This document shows positions 41,699-51,344 of a stretch of 64,000 nucleotides of DNA, in pieces; positions within the stretch are counted from its first letter, which is position 1; every line of letters begins with the position of its first letter. A program made the translations under genes and the position numbers. The notes under the pieces were generated by a model. It did not search any database and had not been told where the DNA came from. It saw only the letters and a list, made by a program, of their open reading frames with translations. The stretch comes from Magnetovibrio sp. PR-2. GTDB lineage: Bacteria > Pseudomonadota > Alphaproteobacteria > Rhodospirillales > Magnetovibrionaceae. The DNA is taken from assembly GCF_036689815.1 (NCBI RefSeq), contig NZ_JBAHUR010000008.1, positions 1-64,000 on the forward strand. The letters are read 5' to 3'.

Positions 41699-43561
41699 AT
41701 GGCGCCGAACGAAACCACTGTGAACACCTACTCATCCGACGACGAAGCTGTCGAAGGTGTTGACTACGCACGCCTGATCGAGATCGGCATCTCGTTGTCG
41801 GCGGAGCGGAACCACCAGCGTTTGTTGGAAACCATCTTGCTGGAAGCCAAAAACATGTGCAACGCGGACGGCGGAACGCTGTACCTGTGTGGCAACATGG
41901 TCGAACGTGAAGGTGAGCCGGAGCCGGTCTTCGAGCCCGAAGCCGATGGCCGCTTCATGAAGTTCGAGATTATGCGCACCGATAGCTTAGGCATTGCCAA
42001 GGGCGGCACCACGGGCGAAGACATCCCGTTCCCGCCGATTTCGGTCTATAACCCCGAAACGGGCGAACCCAATCATCAAAACGTGGCGTCCCACGTGGCT
42101 GTTTCGGGTGAAACCGTCAACATTGCCGATGTCTACGAAGCAACCGCGTTTGATTTTACGGGCCCACGCAAATTCGACGAAAGCACCGGATATCGATCCA
42201 AATCGTTCTTAAACGTTCCGCTAAAAAACCACTCGGGTGAGATCATTGGTGTGCTGCAGCTGTTGAACGCGCAAAACCGCAACGGCGAATCCATTCCATT
42301 TTCCGACCGAATCGTGCCCATGATCGAAGCCTTGTCGTCCCAAGCTGCCGTCGCCGTGGACAACCAAATGCTGGTCCAGGCCCAAGCGCGTCTGATGGAC
42401 AGCTTCATCAAGCTGATTGCCGGCGCCATTGACGCCAAGTCGCCCTACACGGGCGGACACTGCGCGCGCGTGCCGGAACTGGCCCAAATGCTTGCTGGCG
42501 CCGCCGTGGATGCCGACTGGGGCGAATTCAAAGAATTCCACCTCAACGAAGAAGGCTATCGCGAACTACATCTGGCCAGCTGGCTGCACGATTGCGGCAA
42601 AGTGGTAACACCCGAATACGTGGTCGATAAAGCCACCAAACTGGAAACCATCCATGACCGCATCCACGAGGTACGGATGCGTTTTGAAGTCAAAAAGCGC
42701 GAGCTGGAAACCGAAACCTGGAAAGCCATCGCCGACGGTGGCGAGCGCGAAGCTTTGCTGGCCCAGCTAGATGAACAGCTTGCCAAGATCGACGACGATT
42801 TTGCTTTTGTCGCCGAATGCAACGTTGGTGGCGAGTTCATGGCGGATGAAAAAGTCGAACGCCTGAAAGAGATCGCAGAGGGCACATGGACGCGCACCAT
42901 GGACGATCGCATCGGCATTTCACACGAAGAGCTGCGCCGCAAGGAGGTCGAAATGCCGACGGATCTTCCGACCGTGGAAAAATTACTCCAGGACAAAAAA
43001 GAACACATCTTCGAACGCGACGGCACATTCGAAGCGCCCAATGCCGAACACTTCGGTTTCGACATGCAAATTCCTGACAAACTGTTCAACCGGGGCGAAG
43101 TCTACAATCTGTCCATCGCACGCGGCACATTGACGGCAGAAGATCGCTACATCATTCAAAACCACATTGTGCAGACCATCGTGATGTTGGGACAATTGCC
43201 GTTCCCCAAACACTTGCGCCAAATCCCCGAATACGCCGGCGCGCACCACGAAACCCTGATCGGCACGGGCTATCCGCGCAAGCTCAACAAGGAAGACATG
43301 TCTATTCCTGCACGCATCATGGCTTTGGCCGATGTGTTCGAGGCGTTGACCGCTGCCGACCGTCCCTACAAGAAACCCAAAACCCTCAGCGAAAGCGTCA
43401 AAATCTTGTCGTTTATGGTCAAAGACCAACACATCGATCCGAACCTGTTCCGTTTGTTGTTGGAAAGCGGCATCTACAAAGAATATGCCGAACGCTTCTT
43501 GAAGCCCGAGCAAATGGACGAGGTCGACTTGTCGCAATATCTCGACAACGCTGCCGAATAG
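41699..43561 (+). CDS. GAF plus HD-GYP cyclic-di-GMP phosphodiesterase
   Basis: 620 aa. A GAF domain (residues 25-215; GGTTGEDIPF, SKSFLNVPLKNHSGEIIGVL) is followed by an HD-GYP domain: TGGHCARVPELAQ, LHDCGKVV near 300, HHETLIGTGYP near 515 and SIPARIMALADVFEALTAADRPYKK near 535. Between the HD and GYP parts is an insert of roughly 150 residues, long for the family, with helical Lys/Glu runs. It should degrade cyclic di-GMP under control of a signal bound by GAF. ATG at 41699 has GAGG 5 nt upstream. A small GGCT-like gene follows 12 bp later. Confidence 0.9.
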   Translation: MAPNETTVNTYSSDDEAVEGVDYARLIEIGISLSAERNHQRLLETILLEAKNMCNADGGTLYLCGNMVEREGEPEPVFEPEADGRFMKFEIMRTDSLGIAKGGTTGEDIPFPPISVYNPETGEPNHQNVASHVAVSGETVNIADVYEATAFDFTGPRKFDESTGYRSKSFLNVPLKNHSGEIIGVLQLLNAQNRNGESIPFSDRIVPMIEALSSQAAVAVDNQMLVQAQARLMDSFIKLIAGAIDAKSPYTGGHCARVPELAQMLAGAAVDADWGEFKEFHLNEEGYRELHLASWLHDCGKVVTPEYVVDKATKLETIHDRIHEVRMRFEVKKRELETETWKAIADGGEREALLAQLDEQLAKIDDDFAFVAECNVGGEFMADEKVERLKEIAEGTWTRTMDDRIGISHEELRRKEVEMPTDLPTVEKLLQDKKEHIFERDGTFEAPNAEHFGFDMQIPDKLFNRGEVYNLSIARGTLTAEDRYIIQNHIVQTIVMLGQLPFPKHLRQIPEYAGAHHETLIGTGYPRKLNKEDMSIPARIMALADVFEALTAADRPYKKPKTLSESVKILSFMVKDQHIDPNLFRLLLESGIYKEYAERFLKPEQMDEVDLSQYLDNAAE

Positions 43562-43573
43562 ACATCGCTTTTT

Positions 43574-44308
43574 ATGACCTCCCCCATCGAACACGCCCGC
43601 GCCTATCCCTTTTCCATTCCAGAGCATTCCTATGTGCTGGATAATGACGGTTGGCGTGCCCTTCAGGGCGATTTCGACACACATGGCCGCCATGCCGTTA
43701 TCGCGTCGGGATCCAATGCATCGCCCGAACGCTTGCAAGCCAAGTTTGAAACCTTGAAAGATCCGATTTTCGTCACACAAGCAGTGTTGAAAGATTTCGA
43801 CGCGGTCTATAGCGCGCATATCACCACATATGGTTCAATCCCAGCCACCTTGGCCCACGCGCCGGGCGTGGAAGCAGATATATTCGTCACATGGCTCACC
43901 GATGATCAATTGGAGCGCATGCATGAGACTGAAGCCTTAGGCCAAAACTATGTTTTTGTGCGCCTCAATGGCATTGAGCTACGATTGGACGACGGCCAGG
44001 TTTTAGACACCGCGCAGGCCTATCTATCCACTTGGGGGTGTTTGAACCGGGGCGAAAAACCCATTGCCTTAGCGGACTTAAGCGTCAAAAACCGCATCTG
44101 GTCCGCAATGAGCCAGGCCGAAGTCTTGGACTATGCGCAGAGTCTGTTTAAGTCCTCACAAAATCGTGATGACTTCATCCAAAAACATATTGATTGCGAA
44201 GTGACCCGCAAAGGGCGTATTGTACGACTATCCATAAGCGCTTTGGACTATGGCTGGCCTGAAGAAAACTGCGAACACATCGCACCAGCTCCGGAACCGA
44301 ACGCCTGA
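43574..44308 (+). CDS. Gamma-glutamylcyclotransferase-like protein
   Basis: 244 aa. VIASGSNASPERLQAKF near residue 40 resembles the substrate-binding GSN loop of the GGCT-like fold, and LERMHETEALGQNYVF near 115 could supply the catalytic Glu. The fold cleaves or cyclises gamma-glutamyl groups in related enzymes; the substrate here is not known. It lies 12 bp after the HD-GYP gene, so the two may be co-transcribed. Recognition rests on two motifs. Confidence 0.6.
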   Translation: MTSPIEHARAYPFSIPEHSYVLDNDGWRALQGDFDTHGRHAVIASGSNASPERLQAKFETLKDPIFVTQAVLKDFDAVYSAHITTYGSIPATLAHAPGVEADIFVTWLTDDQLERMHETEALGQNYVFVRLNGIELRLDDGQVLDTAQAYLSTWGCLNRGEKPIALADLSVKNRIWSAMSQAEVLDYAQSLFKSSQNRDDFIQKHIDCEVTRKGRIVRLSISALDYGWPEENCEHIAPAPEPNA

Positions 44309-44337
44309 CACACGCCTTTTTGTGAAAGACAAGTTTC

Positions 44338-44517
44338 TTGAACACAACGTCGTCGACCGAAACCGCCAGTGCTGAGACCGACGAAAACACGGAGCTTCCG
44401 TGCTATTGCTTTGTTGTGGGCAAACCTACTGACACAAAAGACTGCAAGATGACGAGCCGCTGCGGCAACGCCAGCGATGCTGTGTCTGATTTGATCGATA
44501 CGCACCGTACCAAGTAA
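44338..44517 (+). CDS. Candidate small Cys-containing protein with TTG start
   Basis: 59 codons from TTG at 44338 to TAA at 44515-44517. The reading frame has a Thr/Ser/Glu-rich start (NTTSSTETASAETDENTE) and then CYCFVVGKPTDTKDCK and a fourth Cys (RCGN). The CxC plus two further Cys could bind a metal. GAAAG lies 8 nt upstream. It is 29 bp after the GGCT-like gene and converges with ubiA. It may be real or may be chance, since no homologue was recognised. Confidence 0.4.
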   Translation: MNTTSSTETASAETDENTELPCYCFVVGKPTDTKDCKMTSRCGNASDAVSDLIDTHRTK

Positions 44518-44527
44518 CGATCCAGGT

Positions 44528-45451
44528 CTAGGCCGACAATTGGCCGACAATCACCGCCAAAAACACCAACAATCCAAAATCCCGGTTGGACTTGAACCGC
44601 GCCAAACAATTTTTCGGCGCGTCAATGTCTAGGGTCGTGACTTGCCATGCTAAGTGCACGGCGGCGGGTAACAAGGCTGGAAAGAACCAAACACTCAAAC
44701 CGGCAAGCCAACCGGCAAGTGCTACCAAAGTCAGGGCGCCACCGTAGAAGAACACCAACCACCCCTTGGTCGCACCGCCCAGTTTCAGGGCTGTCGATTT
44801 GATGCCGACCAAGATATCGTCTTCTTTGTCTTGGTGGGCATAGATGGTGTCATAGCCGAGCGTCCAAAAAATCCCGGCGGCGTACAGAACCCCCGGTGCA
44901 GCGCTCAGCTCACCCTTCACTGCGGCCCAACCCAACAGAGCCCCCCAGTTAAACGACAGACCCAAAAAAATCTGCGGCCAATAGGTGAAGCGTTTCATAT
45001 AGGGGTAAATCACCACCGTCACCAACGACAACACGCCAACGGCGATGGCAAACAGGTTGAACTGCAGCAAGATTGCCAAGCCCAACAGGCACAAAAAAAC
45101 CAAAAAACCTATGGCTTGTTTGATGCTGACATCGCCCGCCGGAATCGGGCGGGTGGCGGTGCGTGCCACTTGGCCGTCATAATCGCGGTCTGCGATGTCG
45201 TTCATCACGCATCCGGCACCGCGCATGATCAAGGCCCCCAACGCGAACAGAGCCAACACGATTGGGTTGGGCCACGTGCCTTCTGAGGCCAGAGCGATAG
45301 ACCACCAACACGGCAACAGCAACAGCCACGCCCCATAGGGACGGTCCAGTCGCATTAAATACATATAGGGCTTAAGCGCCCTGGGGGTTACGCGCGCAAT
45401 CCAGCTTTCGGTGCGAATATCGCTGGCGAGCGGCTGAGCTTGATCGGTCAT
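44528..45451 (-). CDS. ubiA: 4-hydroxybenzoate polyprenyltransferase
   Basis: 307 aa integral membrane enzyme with eight or so membrane segments and both Asp-rich prenyl-diphosphate motifs: NDIADRDYD near 90 and DTIYAHQDKEDD near 210. It joins a polyprenyl chain to 4-hydroxybenzoate in ubiquinone synthesis, upstream of UbiD (39994-41508). It is divergent from rsmE, with 56 bp between the starts. Confidence 0.94.
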   Translation of the reverse strand: MTDQAQPLASDIRTESWIARVTPRALKPYMYLMRLDRPYGAWLLLLPCWWSIALASEGTWPNPIVLALFALGALIMRGAGCVMNDIADRDYDGQVARTATRPIPAGDVSIKQAIGFLVFLCLLGLAILLQFNLFAIAVGVLSLVTVVIYPYMKRFTYWPQIFLGLSFNWGALLGWAAVKGELSAAPGVLYAAGIFWTLGYDTIYAHQDKEDDILVGIKSTALKLGGATKGWLVFFYGGALTLVALAGWLAGLSVWFFPALLPAAVHLAWQVTTLDIDAPKNCLARFKSNRDFGLLVFLAVIVGQLSA

Positions 45452-45507
45452 GGCAATAGTTGTACGTCAAGGCTGTACCCAAAAGCAAACTTGCTTATGA
45501 TCGAGCT

Positions 45508-46248
45508 ATGACTTCAACCAAGACCATCACGCGCCTTTACTGCGAAGGCCACTTGAAAGCTGCTGAAACTGTCGTTTTAAGCGCTGGGGCTACACACAAG
45601 CTGCGCGCCGTTTTACGCGCCCAAATTGGTGACGAGCTCTTGCTGTTCAACACCCAAAACGGTGAATGGCGGGCGGAACTGGTGTCTCTAGGCAAAAACA
45701 AAGCCGAAGCTGTTTGCCGCGAACAAACCCGCATGCCCCAGCAAGAACCCGGACCGTGGTTGGCATTTGCCCCGCTGAAAAAGGACCGACTGGACCAAAT
45801 CGTAGAAAAAGCCGTGGAGTTGGGCGCCGAACGCCTGATCCCCGTGATCACCGCGCGCACCGAAAACCGACGGCTGAGGATGGAACGCTTGAACCAACAA
45901 ATCGTGGATGCGGCTGAACAATGCGAACGTCTGTCTGTCCCCGCCCTTTCCGATCCCGTCCTCTTGTCAAAGCTGGGCGACGTCTGGCCCCAAGACCGCA
46001 CCCTATTGGTTGCGGCCGAACGTCAAGACGCTCCCCCCTTAGCCCAAGCTGTCCAAAACGCAGACCAGCCCCTTGGCATTATCATTGGACCCGAAGGCGG
46101 TTTTGAGCCACAAGAGCTTGACGGGCTTTTAAATTTGCCCATCTCTGTCCCAATCAATTTGGGCCCGCGTATACTGAGAGCCGAAACAGCAGCTATCTCC
46201 GCCTTAGGCATTATTCAAGCCATTTCAGGCGACTGGCAGAAAGATTAA
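45508..46248 (+). CDS. rsmE: 16S rRNA m3U1498 methyltransferase
   Basis: 246 aa from ATG at 45508, chosen because the family starts close to the TRLYCEG segment; an open extension to 45460 is not needed. SPOUT-fold features: PLKKDRLDQIVEKAVELGAERLIPV (in part), the SAM knot IIIGPEGGFEPQE near 195, and NLGPRILRAETA near 220. It methylates the 30S decoding region. It is followed 3 bp later by gshA. Confidence 0.93.
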   Translation: MTSTKTITRLYCEGHLKAAETVVLSAGATHKLRAVLRAQIGDELLLFNTQNGEWRAELVSLGKNKAEAVCREQTRMPQQEPGPWLAFAPLKKDRLDQIVEKAVELGAERLIPVITARTENRRLRMERLNQQIVDAAEQCERLSVPALSDPVLLSKLGDVWPQDRTLLVAAERQDAPPLAQAVQNADQPLGIIIGPEGGFEPQELDGLLNLPISVPINLGPRILRAETAAISALGIIQAISGDWQKD

Positions 46249-46251
46249 ATC

Positions 46252-47607
46252 ATGAGCGATAAGAACACCCCGATCACCGATAAACGTCAACTGGTGGAAT
46301 ACTTCGAAAGCGGCTGCAAACCCCGCGATCAATGGCTGATCGGCACCGAACACGAAAAGTTCGCCTATCGCTTGGACGATTTGCGCCCGTTGGACTACGA
46401 AGGCCCGCAAGGCATCAAGCTTCTGTTGGAAAAGCTCCAGCGCTTCGGCTGGGATCCCGTCACAGAAGACGGCAACATGATCGCGTTAAAACAAACGGAC
46501 GGCTCGTCCGTGACGTTGGAACCTGCGGGGCAGGTGGAACTGTCCGGCGCGCCGCTCGACACCATCCACGACACCTGCAAAGAAGTCGGCACACACCTGC
46601 AACAGGTCAAAGCGATTGCTGCCGAAATGGGCATCGCGTTTTTAGGCATTGGCTATCAGCCCAAATGGCCGCGCGACACCATGCCGTGGATGCCTAAAAA
46701 CCGCTACGCCATCATGCAGGACTACATGCCGAAAAAAGGCTCGCTAGGCCTGGATATGATGCAGTCCACGTGCACCGTGCAGGTGAACTTGGATTTCGAC
46801 AGCGAAGCCACCATGGTCAAAATGTTCCGCCTATCTTTGGCGCTGCAACCGATTGCTACGGCCTTGTTCGCGAACTCACCGTTCAAAGAGGGTGTGCCCA
46901 GCGGGTATTTGAGCTATCGCAGCCACATCTGGACCGACACCGACCCCGACCGCACCGGCAGCTTGCCGTTTGTGTTCGAAGACGGCTTCGGGTTTGAACG
47001 CTATGCCGATTACATGCTCGACGTGCCCATGTACTTTGTCTATCGCGACGGCAAATACATTGATGCCTCCGGCCAATCGTTCCGCGACTTCCTCGCCGGA
47101 AAGCTCCCGGCACTTCCTGGCGAATATCCCACCGAAAAAGATTGGGAAGACCACCTGACCACGGCATTCCCCGAAGTGCGTTTGAAAAAGTACATGGAGA
47201 TGCGCGGTGCGGACGGCGGCCCATGGAGCCGTATTTGCGCCCTGCCCGCCCTTTGGGTGGGCTTGCTCTACGACCAAGACGCTATGGATCACGCCTGGTC
47301 CATCGTCAAAGAATGGTCGGCCGAGGAAATCGCCCAGCTGCGCGAAGACGTCCCGCGCTTAGCTCTCAACACCCCGTTCCGCGACACCAATGTCGGCGAC
47401 ATTGCCATGGACGTGTTGGAGTGCGCCCACGAAGGCCTGGTGCGCCGCGAACGCTTGGACGGTGTGGGCTTGGACGAAAGCCGCTTCTTAAAACCCTTGT
47501 TCCAAATCGCCGAGGGCGGCCTGACCCCTGCCGAAGATTTGCTGTTCGCCTACGAACGGCGCTGGAAAGGCGTGGTTGATCCGGTATTTAAAGAATACGC
47601 CTATTGA
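46252..47607 (+). CDS. gshA: Glutamate-cysteine ligase, plant/alphaproteobacterial type
   Basis: 451 aa, full length. [10 protein letters not shown] near 30 and [19 protein letters not shown] near 90 hold the metal/substrate residues of the plant-type enzyme; [17 protein letters not shown] and [14 protein letters not shown] follow, and RMGDVF-like residues appear as [15 protein letters not shown] near the end. It makes gamma-glutamylcysteine, the first step of glutathione synthesis. Likely in one operon with rsmE, a pairing seen in many alphaproteobacteria. Confidence 0.93.
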   Translation: MSDKNTPITDKRQLVEYFESGCKPRDQWLIGTEHEKFAYRLDDLRPLDYEGPQGIKLLLEKLQRFGWDPVTEDGNMIALKQTDGSSVTLEPAGQVELSGAPLDTIHDTCKEVGTHLQQVKAIAAEMGIAFLGIGYQPKWPRDTMPWMPKNRYAIMQDYMPKKGSLGLDMMQSTCTVQVNLDFDSEATMVKMFRLSLALQPIATALFANSPFKEGVPSGYLSYRSHIWTDTDPDRTGSLPFVFEDGFGFERYADYMLDVPMYFVYRDGKYIDASGQSFRDFLAGKLPALPGEYPTEKDWEDHLTTAFPEVRLKKYMEMRGADGGPWSRICALPALWVGLLYDQDAMDHAWSIVKEWSAEEIAQLREDVPRLALNTPFRDTNVGDIAMDVLECAHEGLVRRERLDGVGLDESRFLKPLFQIAEGGLTPAEDLLFAYERRWKGVVDPVFKEYAY

Positions 47608-47717
47608 TTGAGCCTAATTTTACATATGCATAATCTTTATTGCCCGGGCGTTTCGGGATGTGTACGATTCTGAGAAGAGGGGTCGAAAACTGAAGGCTAT
47701 GGGGGGCTTCCCTAATC

Positions 47718-48935
47718 ATGAGCGACGGCAAGATTGCCCTTGCTGAAATTGAACAGGCTCTGCACAACGGCGAGTTTTGTTTTCATTTCCAGCCCAAAAT
47801 TTCCTTTCAAAGCGGTGCTATCATCGGCGGGGAAGCGCTTTTGCGTTGGCAAAAAGAAGACGGCCAACTGATCCCGCCCGGCCTGTTTTTACCCCAAGCC
47901 GAAGAAAGCGGTTTTATCACCGACATCACCGCCGTCATGGTGACCGAACTGGTCCAAGACATTGCACGCTTGCGCGTGACCAAGCCTGACATTCAAATCG
48001 CGTACAACGTCTCTGCCCAAGATTTGCACTCCCCGTATCTGGTGAAAATGCTGCGAAGCTTCATCGGCAACCAAGTCATAAACCCCGGCAACATCCAAAT
48101 CGAAATCACGGAAACCGCCGTGGTTGACCAGTCGTCGCGCATCCACAACACCCTGTTGGATTTGGTGGCACTGGGCATTGAGATTGTGATGGACGATTTC
48201 GGCACCGGGTATTCGTCCTTGGATTTGCTGAGCCAGTTGCCGTTCTCTGCACTTAAACTCGATCAAGGCGTTGTCGGACGCATGACCGAAGACGCCAAGA
48301 ACACCCACATTGTGCGCTCCAGCCTGTTGATGGCGCGCGAAATGTCCATCAAGACCATTGCCGAAGGTGTCGAAACCGAAGGTGTGTATACCTTCTTGCT
48401 GGCTTCGGGCTGTGTCGAGGCCCAAGGTTTTTGGATGAGCCGACCACTGCCCATCGAAGCCTTTATGCAAATCTTAAAAGACCAGCCCAAGTGGCCGTCT
48501 TCCCAAATGGGTTTTTTGTACAACGCTTGGGTCAACCACTTGTCCTATCGGCGCAAAGTGTTGGACACGGTCTATACCATGACCATGACGAAACCCGACG
48601 AGTGGGCCAAACTGCCTTTGCTGGATTTACGCCACAACCCGGCGTACTGCCGTTTGGGTCAATGGTCCAGGGATGTGAAACGATCGGGCTCGACCAACAC
48701 GGTGTACGAAAAACTCGAACAGCTTCACCGCGACATGCACGCGGCGGGCGACACCTTGATCAAAACCGTGCAGGCCCAGCCGGGCAACAATGCCGTGATC
48801 AAAGCCACGGACGATTTTTTACGCCTGTCGGAACTGGTGGACAAAGAAGTGACGTCCATCGTCTCCATCTCCTTTGCAGACGGCCTGCATGCGCGCAATC
48901 CCGAAGACCTGATCGATAAGTTGGAAGGGGCGTAG
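47718..48935 (+). CDS. EAL-domain cyclic-di-GMP phosphodiesterase with C-terminal CZB-like zinc domain
   Basis: 405 aa. EAL domain residues 10-250: FQPKI, GGEALLRW, YNVSAQDL, EITETAVV, MDDFGTGYSSLD, KLDQGVVG and IAEGVETEG, so the catalytic residues look intact. The C-terminus has a CZB-like pattern: NHLSYRRKVLD (His near 275), AYCRLGQW (Cys near 312) and LHRDMHAAGD (two His near 336-340). Zinc could thus control c-di-GMP breakdown, the reverse of the CZB-GGDEF enzyme DgcZ. The 110 bp upstream holds a plausible promoter region. Confidence 0.82.
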   Translation: MSDGKIALAEIEQALHNGEFCFHFQPKISFQSGAIIGGEALLRWQKEDGQLIPPGLFLPQAEESGFITDITAVMVTELVQDIARLRVTKPDIQIAYNVSAQDLHSPYLVKMLRSFIGNQVINPGNIQIEITETAVVDQSSRIHNTLLDLVALGIEIVMDDFGTGYSSLDLLSQLPFSALKLDQGVVGRMTEDAKNTHIVRSSLLMAREMSIKTIAEGVETEGVYTFLLASGCVEAQGFWMSRPLPIEAFMQILKDQPKWPSSQMGFLYNAWVNHLSYRRKVLDTVYTMTMTKPDEWAKLPLLDLRHNPAYCRLGQWSRDVKRSGSTNTVYEKLEQLHRDMHAAGDTLIKTVQAQPGNNAVIKATDDFLRLSELVDKEVTSIVSISFADGLHARNPEDLIDKLEGA

Positions 48936-48938
48936 CCC

Positions 48939-51320
48939 TTAATCGCTTTCTGCACGGATTAAGCCGACTTCACGCCACCAACGCACACACTGTCCGATCC
49001 AGCGACACAGCGGCACTCCCAAATTCATCAACGCTCTGCCACGAACCGTCCCGATGGAGTTGAGCCCTTCGCGTCCCGCCATCTCTTCAGCCCAGGCTTT
49101 GGCAAAGCCGTGATAAATGATCAGTGTCAAAAAATCGGACCGGCGCATGACCTTCACCAAGGGTTTTGCCCAGAAATGATAACCCACGATCACATCCGGA
49201 TCGTGGAACGCCAACCGCACGCCGAACCGACTGTCGGCATTATAGATAGCATCGGATAACAGCCCCCGGCGGTGAAGCTCGGTGCAGATGACCGTGCCGC
49301 CAGCATCACCGGCACCATTTCCCTTTTCATCCAGAGAATAAGTGCCATCCTTGTTCGTTGCTCTATTGGTCTGGTTTGGGTTTGCCTTCTGATTCCCCAC
49401 ACCCACAAGATTTCCGCGGCCATCAAATTTACCATTACCTGTCGTACTGGCGTTTTGTGCACGCGCCTGCCCACGTGCGTTTGCGCGGGCGCCGTCAATC
49501 GCCATGTGATCTTCCGTGTTACCCCAGGTTTTTTCTTCGTTTGCCGAAACCTTGCGCCCACCCCTATTGATAACGTTGCCGCCTTCGTCATGAATATAAC
49601 CATTCATGTCCAATGTACGTTGTTGCGATTTGGAGAATTGCGTAATGATCATCTCACGTTCTTGCTGCTCCGCAACAGTGCCTGCTTTGCCCGGCTTTGT
49701 GTCTGGATAGCCGTAAACATATTGCTCTTCCCCTCTGCCAAAGACGATTTCATTGAGCGGTTCTGCCTTAAGGGTTGCCACTTCCCGCACACCATTCAAC
49801 GCAGGTAGCCCTGCGCCAACCGCAGAAGCTCCAGTTCGTGCTTTCCCCCCAGAGGAACGCGCAGCGGCGTCGGCTTTCATCAAGTCGTCCTGTTTTCTGG
49901 AAAGCCCCGTTTCCTTTTGCTCGTGCGCCCAAGACTCCATTGGACTTGGCACCTTCGATGGTGTGTTGGAAACATTTGGCGCAGATTTTTTCGCGGCCGT
50001 TGCGTTGTCGTTGACCTTGACTGATGCAAACGGCTTTCCTGCCCCAAGGTTGCGGGAGAACTTGTTCACCTCTTTCATATAACGGTTGGCCGCTTGCATT
50101 GGGTCTTCCCCCATTTTCATTTTCAAGCTGGGGCCAAAGGTGGATTTCTTTGATTTTTGCGGTTTCGCAGGCTTGGTCTGCGGGGCCTTTACCTCAGCGC
50201 GAAAGCTGTCGAGGTAAGCATTAATGCTGGCCTGGCTGTAAAGATTGTCGACTTCCGTATATTCTTGAGACGGATAGCCCGCATCCACGGCCTTATCCAA
50301 TAGACCATGCGAACGCGATGACGGCGTGGAAGACGCCGGGGCTTTGTCGGGCGTGTCGTACACCTTCAACGATTGTCCCGCCTGAACATAGTTGGGGTTT
50401 GAGACGGTATCTTTGTTGAGTGCAAAGACTTCCTGCCAAGACATGCCGTGGCGTTCGGCAAAACCGATGAGGTGTTTGTCTTCGCGGGTGATGACGTCGG
50501 TTTTGTAGCTGGGAGGTGCAGCAGGGGTGCCGACTGGTGCAAAGGTCGTCGGGGCCGGTGGATTGATCGAAATACCGGGGACAGGTCCACCGCTGGATTT
50601 TTGAGACCCTTTGGCGTTCAAATCAAACTCAGCGGCCCAAGTGCGGTCTTTTTCGACTTCTTCTGTCGTTCTGAGTAAGTCCACCAGAGGCGTTGAGCTT
50701 TTCAGCCCCCTCCATGTTCCATGTCTGTAGTCTTTCCGCTGTTGGGATGTTGGATAAGAAGGACCTTCTTCCAGAGCAGAATACAAGTCTTCAATATCAA
50801 CCTCAGAAAACTCACTGTAATAATTCTCAACACTTGGCAATTGAGAATTTACAGCGTGTACCCCACCAACAACCCCCAGAACAGGTTGTCCGGTCGAAAG
50901 CATTTGATTTTGAGCTGCCAAACCAGCATCAACAACTTCTGGGGCCATATCCTGAAATTCCAAAGAACTGCGAAGTTGGCCTGAAGAAATCTGTGTTGCC
51001 GCCATACCTTGTTGAAGGCTTGATGCGAGCTCAAAAGGTCTGTCTGGGCTCGGCGTGTTGTCAATTACACTGTTCATCAACGCCTTCGTTTCACGGTTAT
51101 CTTTAAAACGTGAAGATAAGGCGAAAAAATGATTTCGTTCGTCCAGATTCAGTTTTGTTTGTTGAATGTCAGCTATTCCCGGGTAGCCATTAAGTTCTGT
51201 TTTCCCTATGGCCTTCACGACCCCTTCTTCTGCCGTTTCCAAAAGATTGTCTTTCTGTCTTGATTTTAGGATATTATTCACAATACCAGTCAAGCCTTTT
51301 TTTGCTGAGTTTCCAGCCAT
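48939..51320 (-). CDS. LysM-domain cargo-like protein with CTELHRRGLL-type C-terminal domain
   Basis: 793 aa. Residues 275-330 form a LysM-like peptidoglycan-binding unit (HLIGFAERHGMSWQEVFALN, VQAGQSLKVYD). A long polar, low-complexity Ala/Lys/Asn-rich middle follows. The last 120 residues contain GGTVICTELHRRGLL, IYNADSRFGVRL, GYHFWAKPLVKVMRRSDF and PLCRWIGQC. I recall this ending from other alphaproteobacterial large secreted or phage-associated proteins, but cannot name it. There is no signal peptide. The layout (wall-binding domain, disordered linker, defined C-terminal domain) resembles the phage cargo toxins at 8-10 kb and 24-27 kb without clear sequence homology. A Sel1-repeat gene lies upstream on the same strand, 24 bp away. 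Confidence 0.6.
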   Translation of the reverse strand: MAGNSAKKGLTGIVNNILKSRQKDNLLETAEEGVVKAIGKTELNGYPGIADIQQTKLNLDERNHFFALSSRFKDNRETKALMNSVIDNTPSPDRPFELASSLQQGMAATQISSGQLRSSLEFQDMAPEVVDAGLAAQNQMLSTGQPVLGVVGGVHAVNSQLPSVENYYSEFSEVDIEDLYSALEEGPSYPTSQQRKDYRHGTWRGLKSSTPLVDLLRTTEEVEKDRTWAAEFDLNAKGSQKSSGGPVPGISINPPAPTTFAPVGTPAAPPSYKTDVITREDKHLIGFAERHGMSWQEVFALNKDTVSNPNYVQAGQSLKVYDTPDKAPASSTPSSRSHGLLDKAVDAGYPSQEYTEVDNLYSQASINAYLDSFRAEVKAPQTKPAKPQKSKKSTFGPSLKMKMGEDPMQAANRYMKEVNKFSRNLGAGKPFASVKVNDNATAAKKSAPNVSNTPSKVPSPMESWAHEQKETGLSRKQDDLMKADAAARSSGGKARTGASAVGAGLPALNGVREVATLKAEPLNEIVFGRGEEQYVYGYPDTKPGKAGTVAEQQEREMIITQFSKSQQRTLDMNGYIHDEGGNVINRGGRKVSANEEKTWGNTEDHMAIDGARANARGQARAQNASTTGNGKFDGRGNLVGVGNQKANPNQTNRATNKDGTYSLDEKGNGAGDAGGTVICTELHRRGLLSDAIYNADSRFGVRLAFHDPDVIVGYHFWAKPLVKVMRRSDFLTLIIYHGFAKAWAEEMAGREGLNSIGTVRGRALMNLGVPLCRWIGQCVRWWREVGLIRAESD

Positions 51321-51344
51321 ATCATCACCTATTATTTCGAGTTG

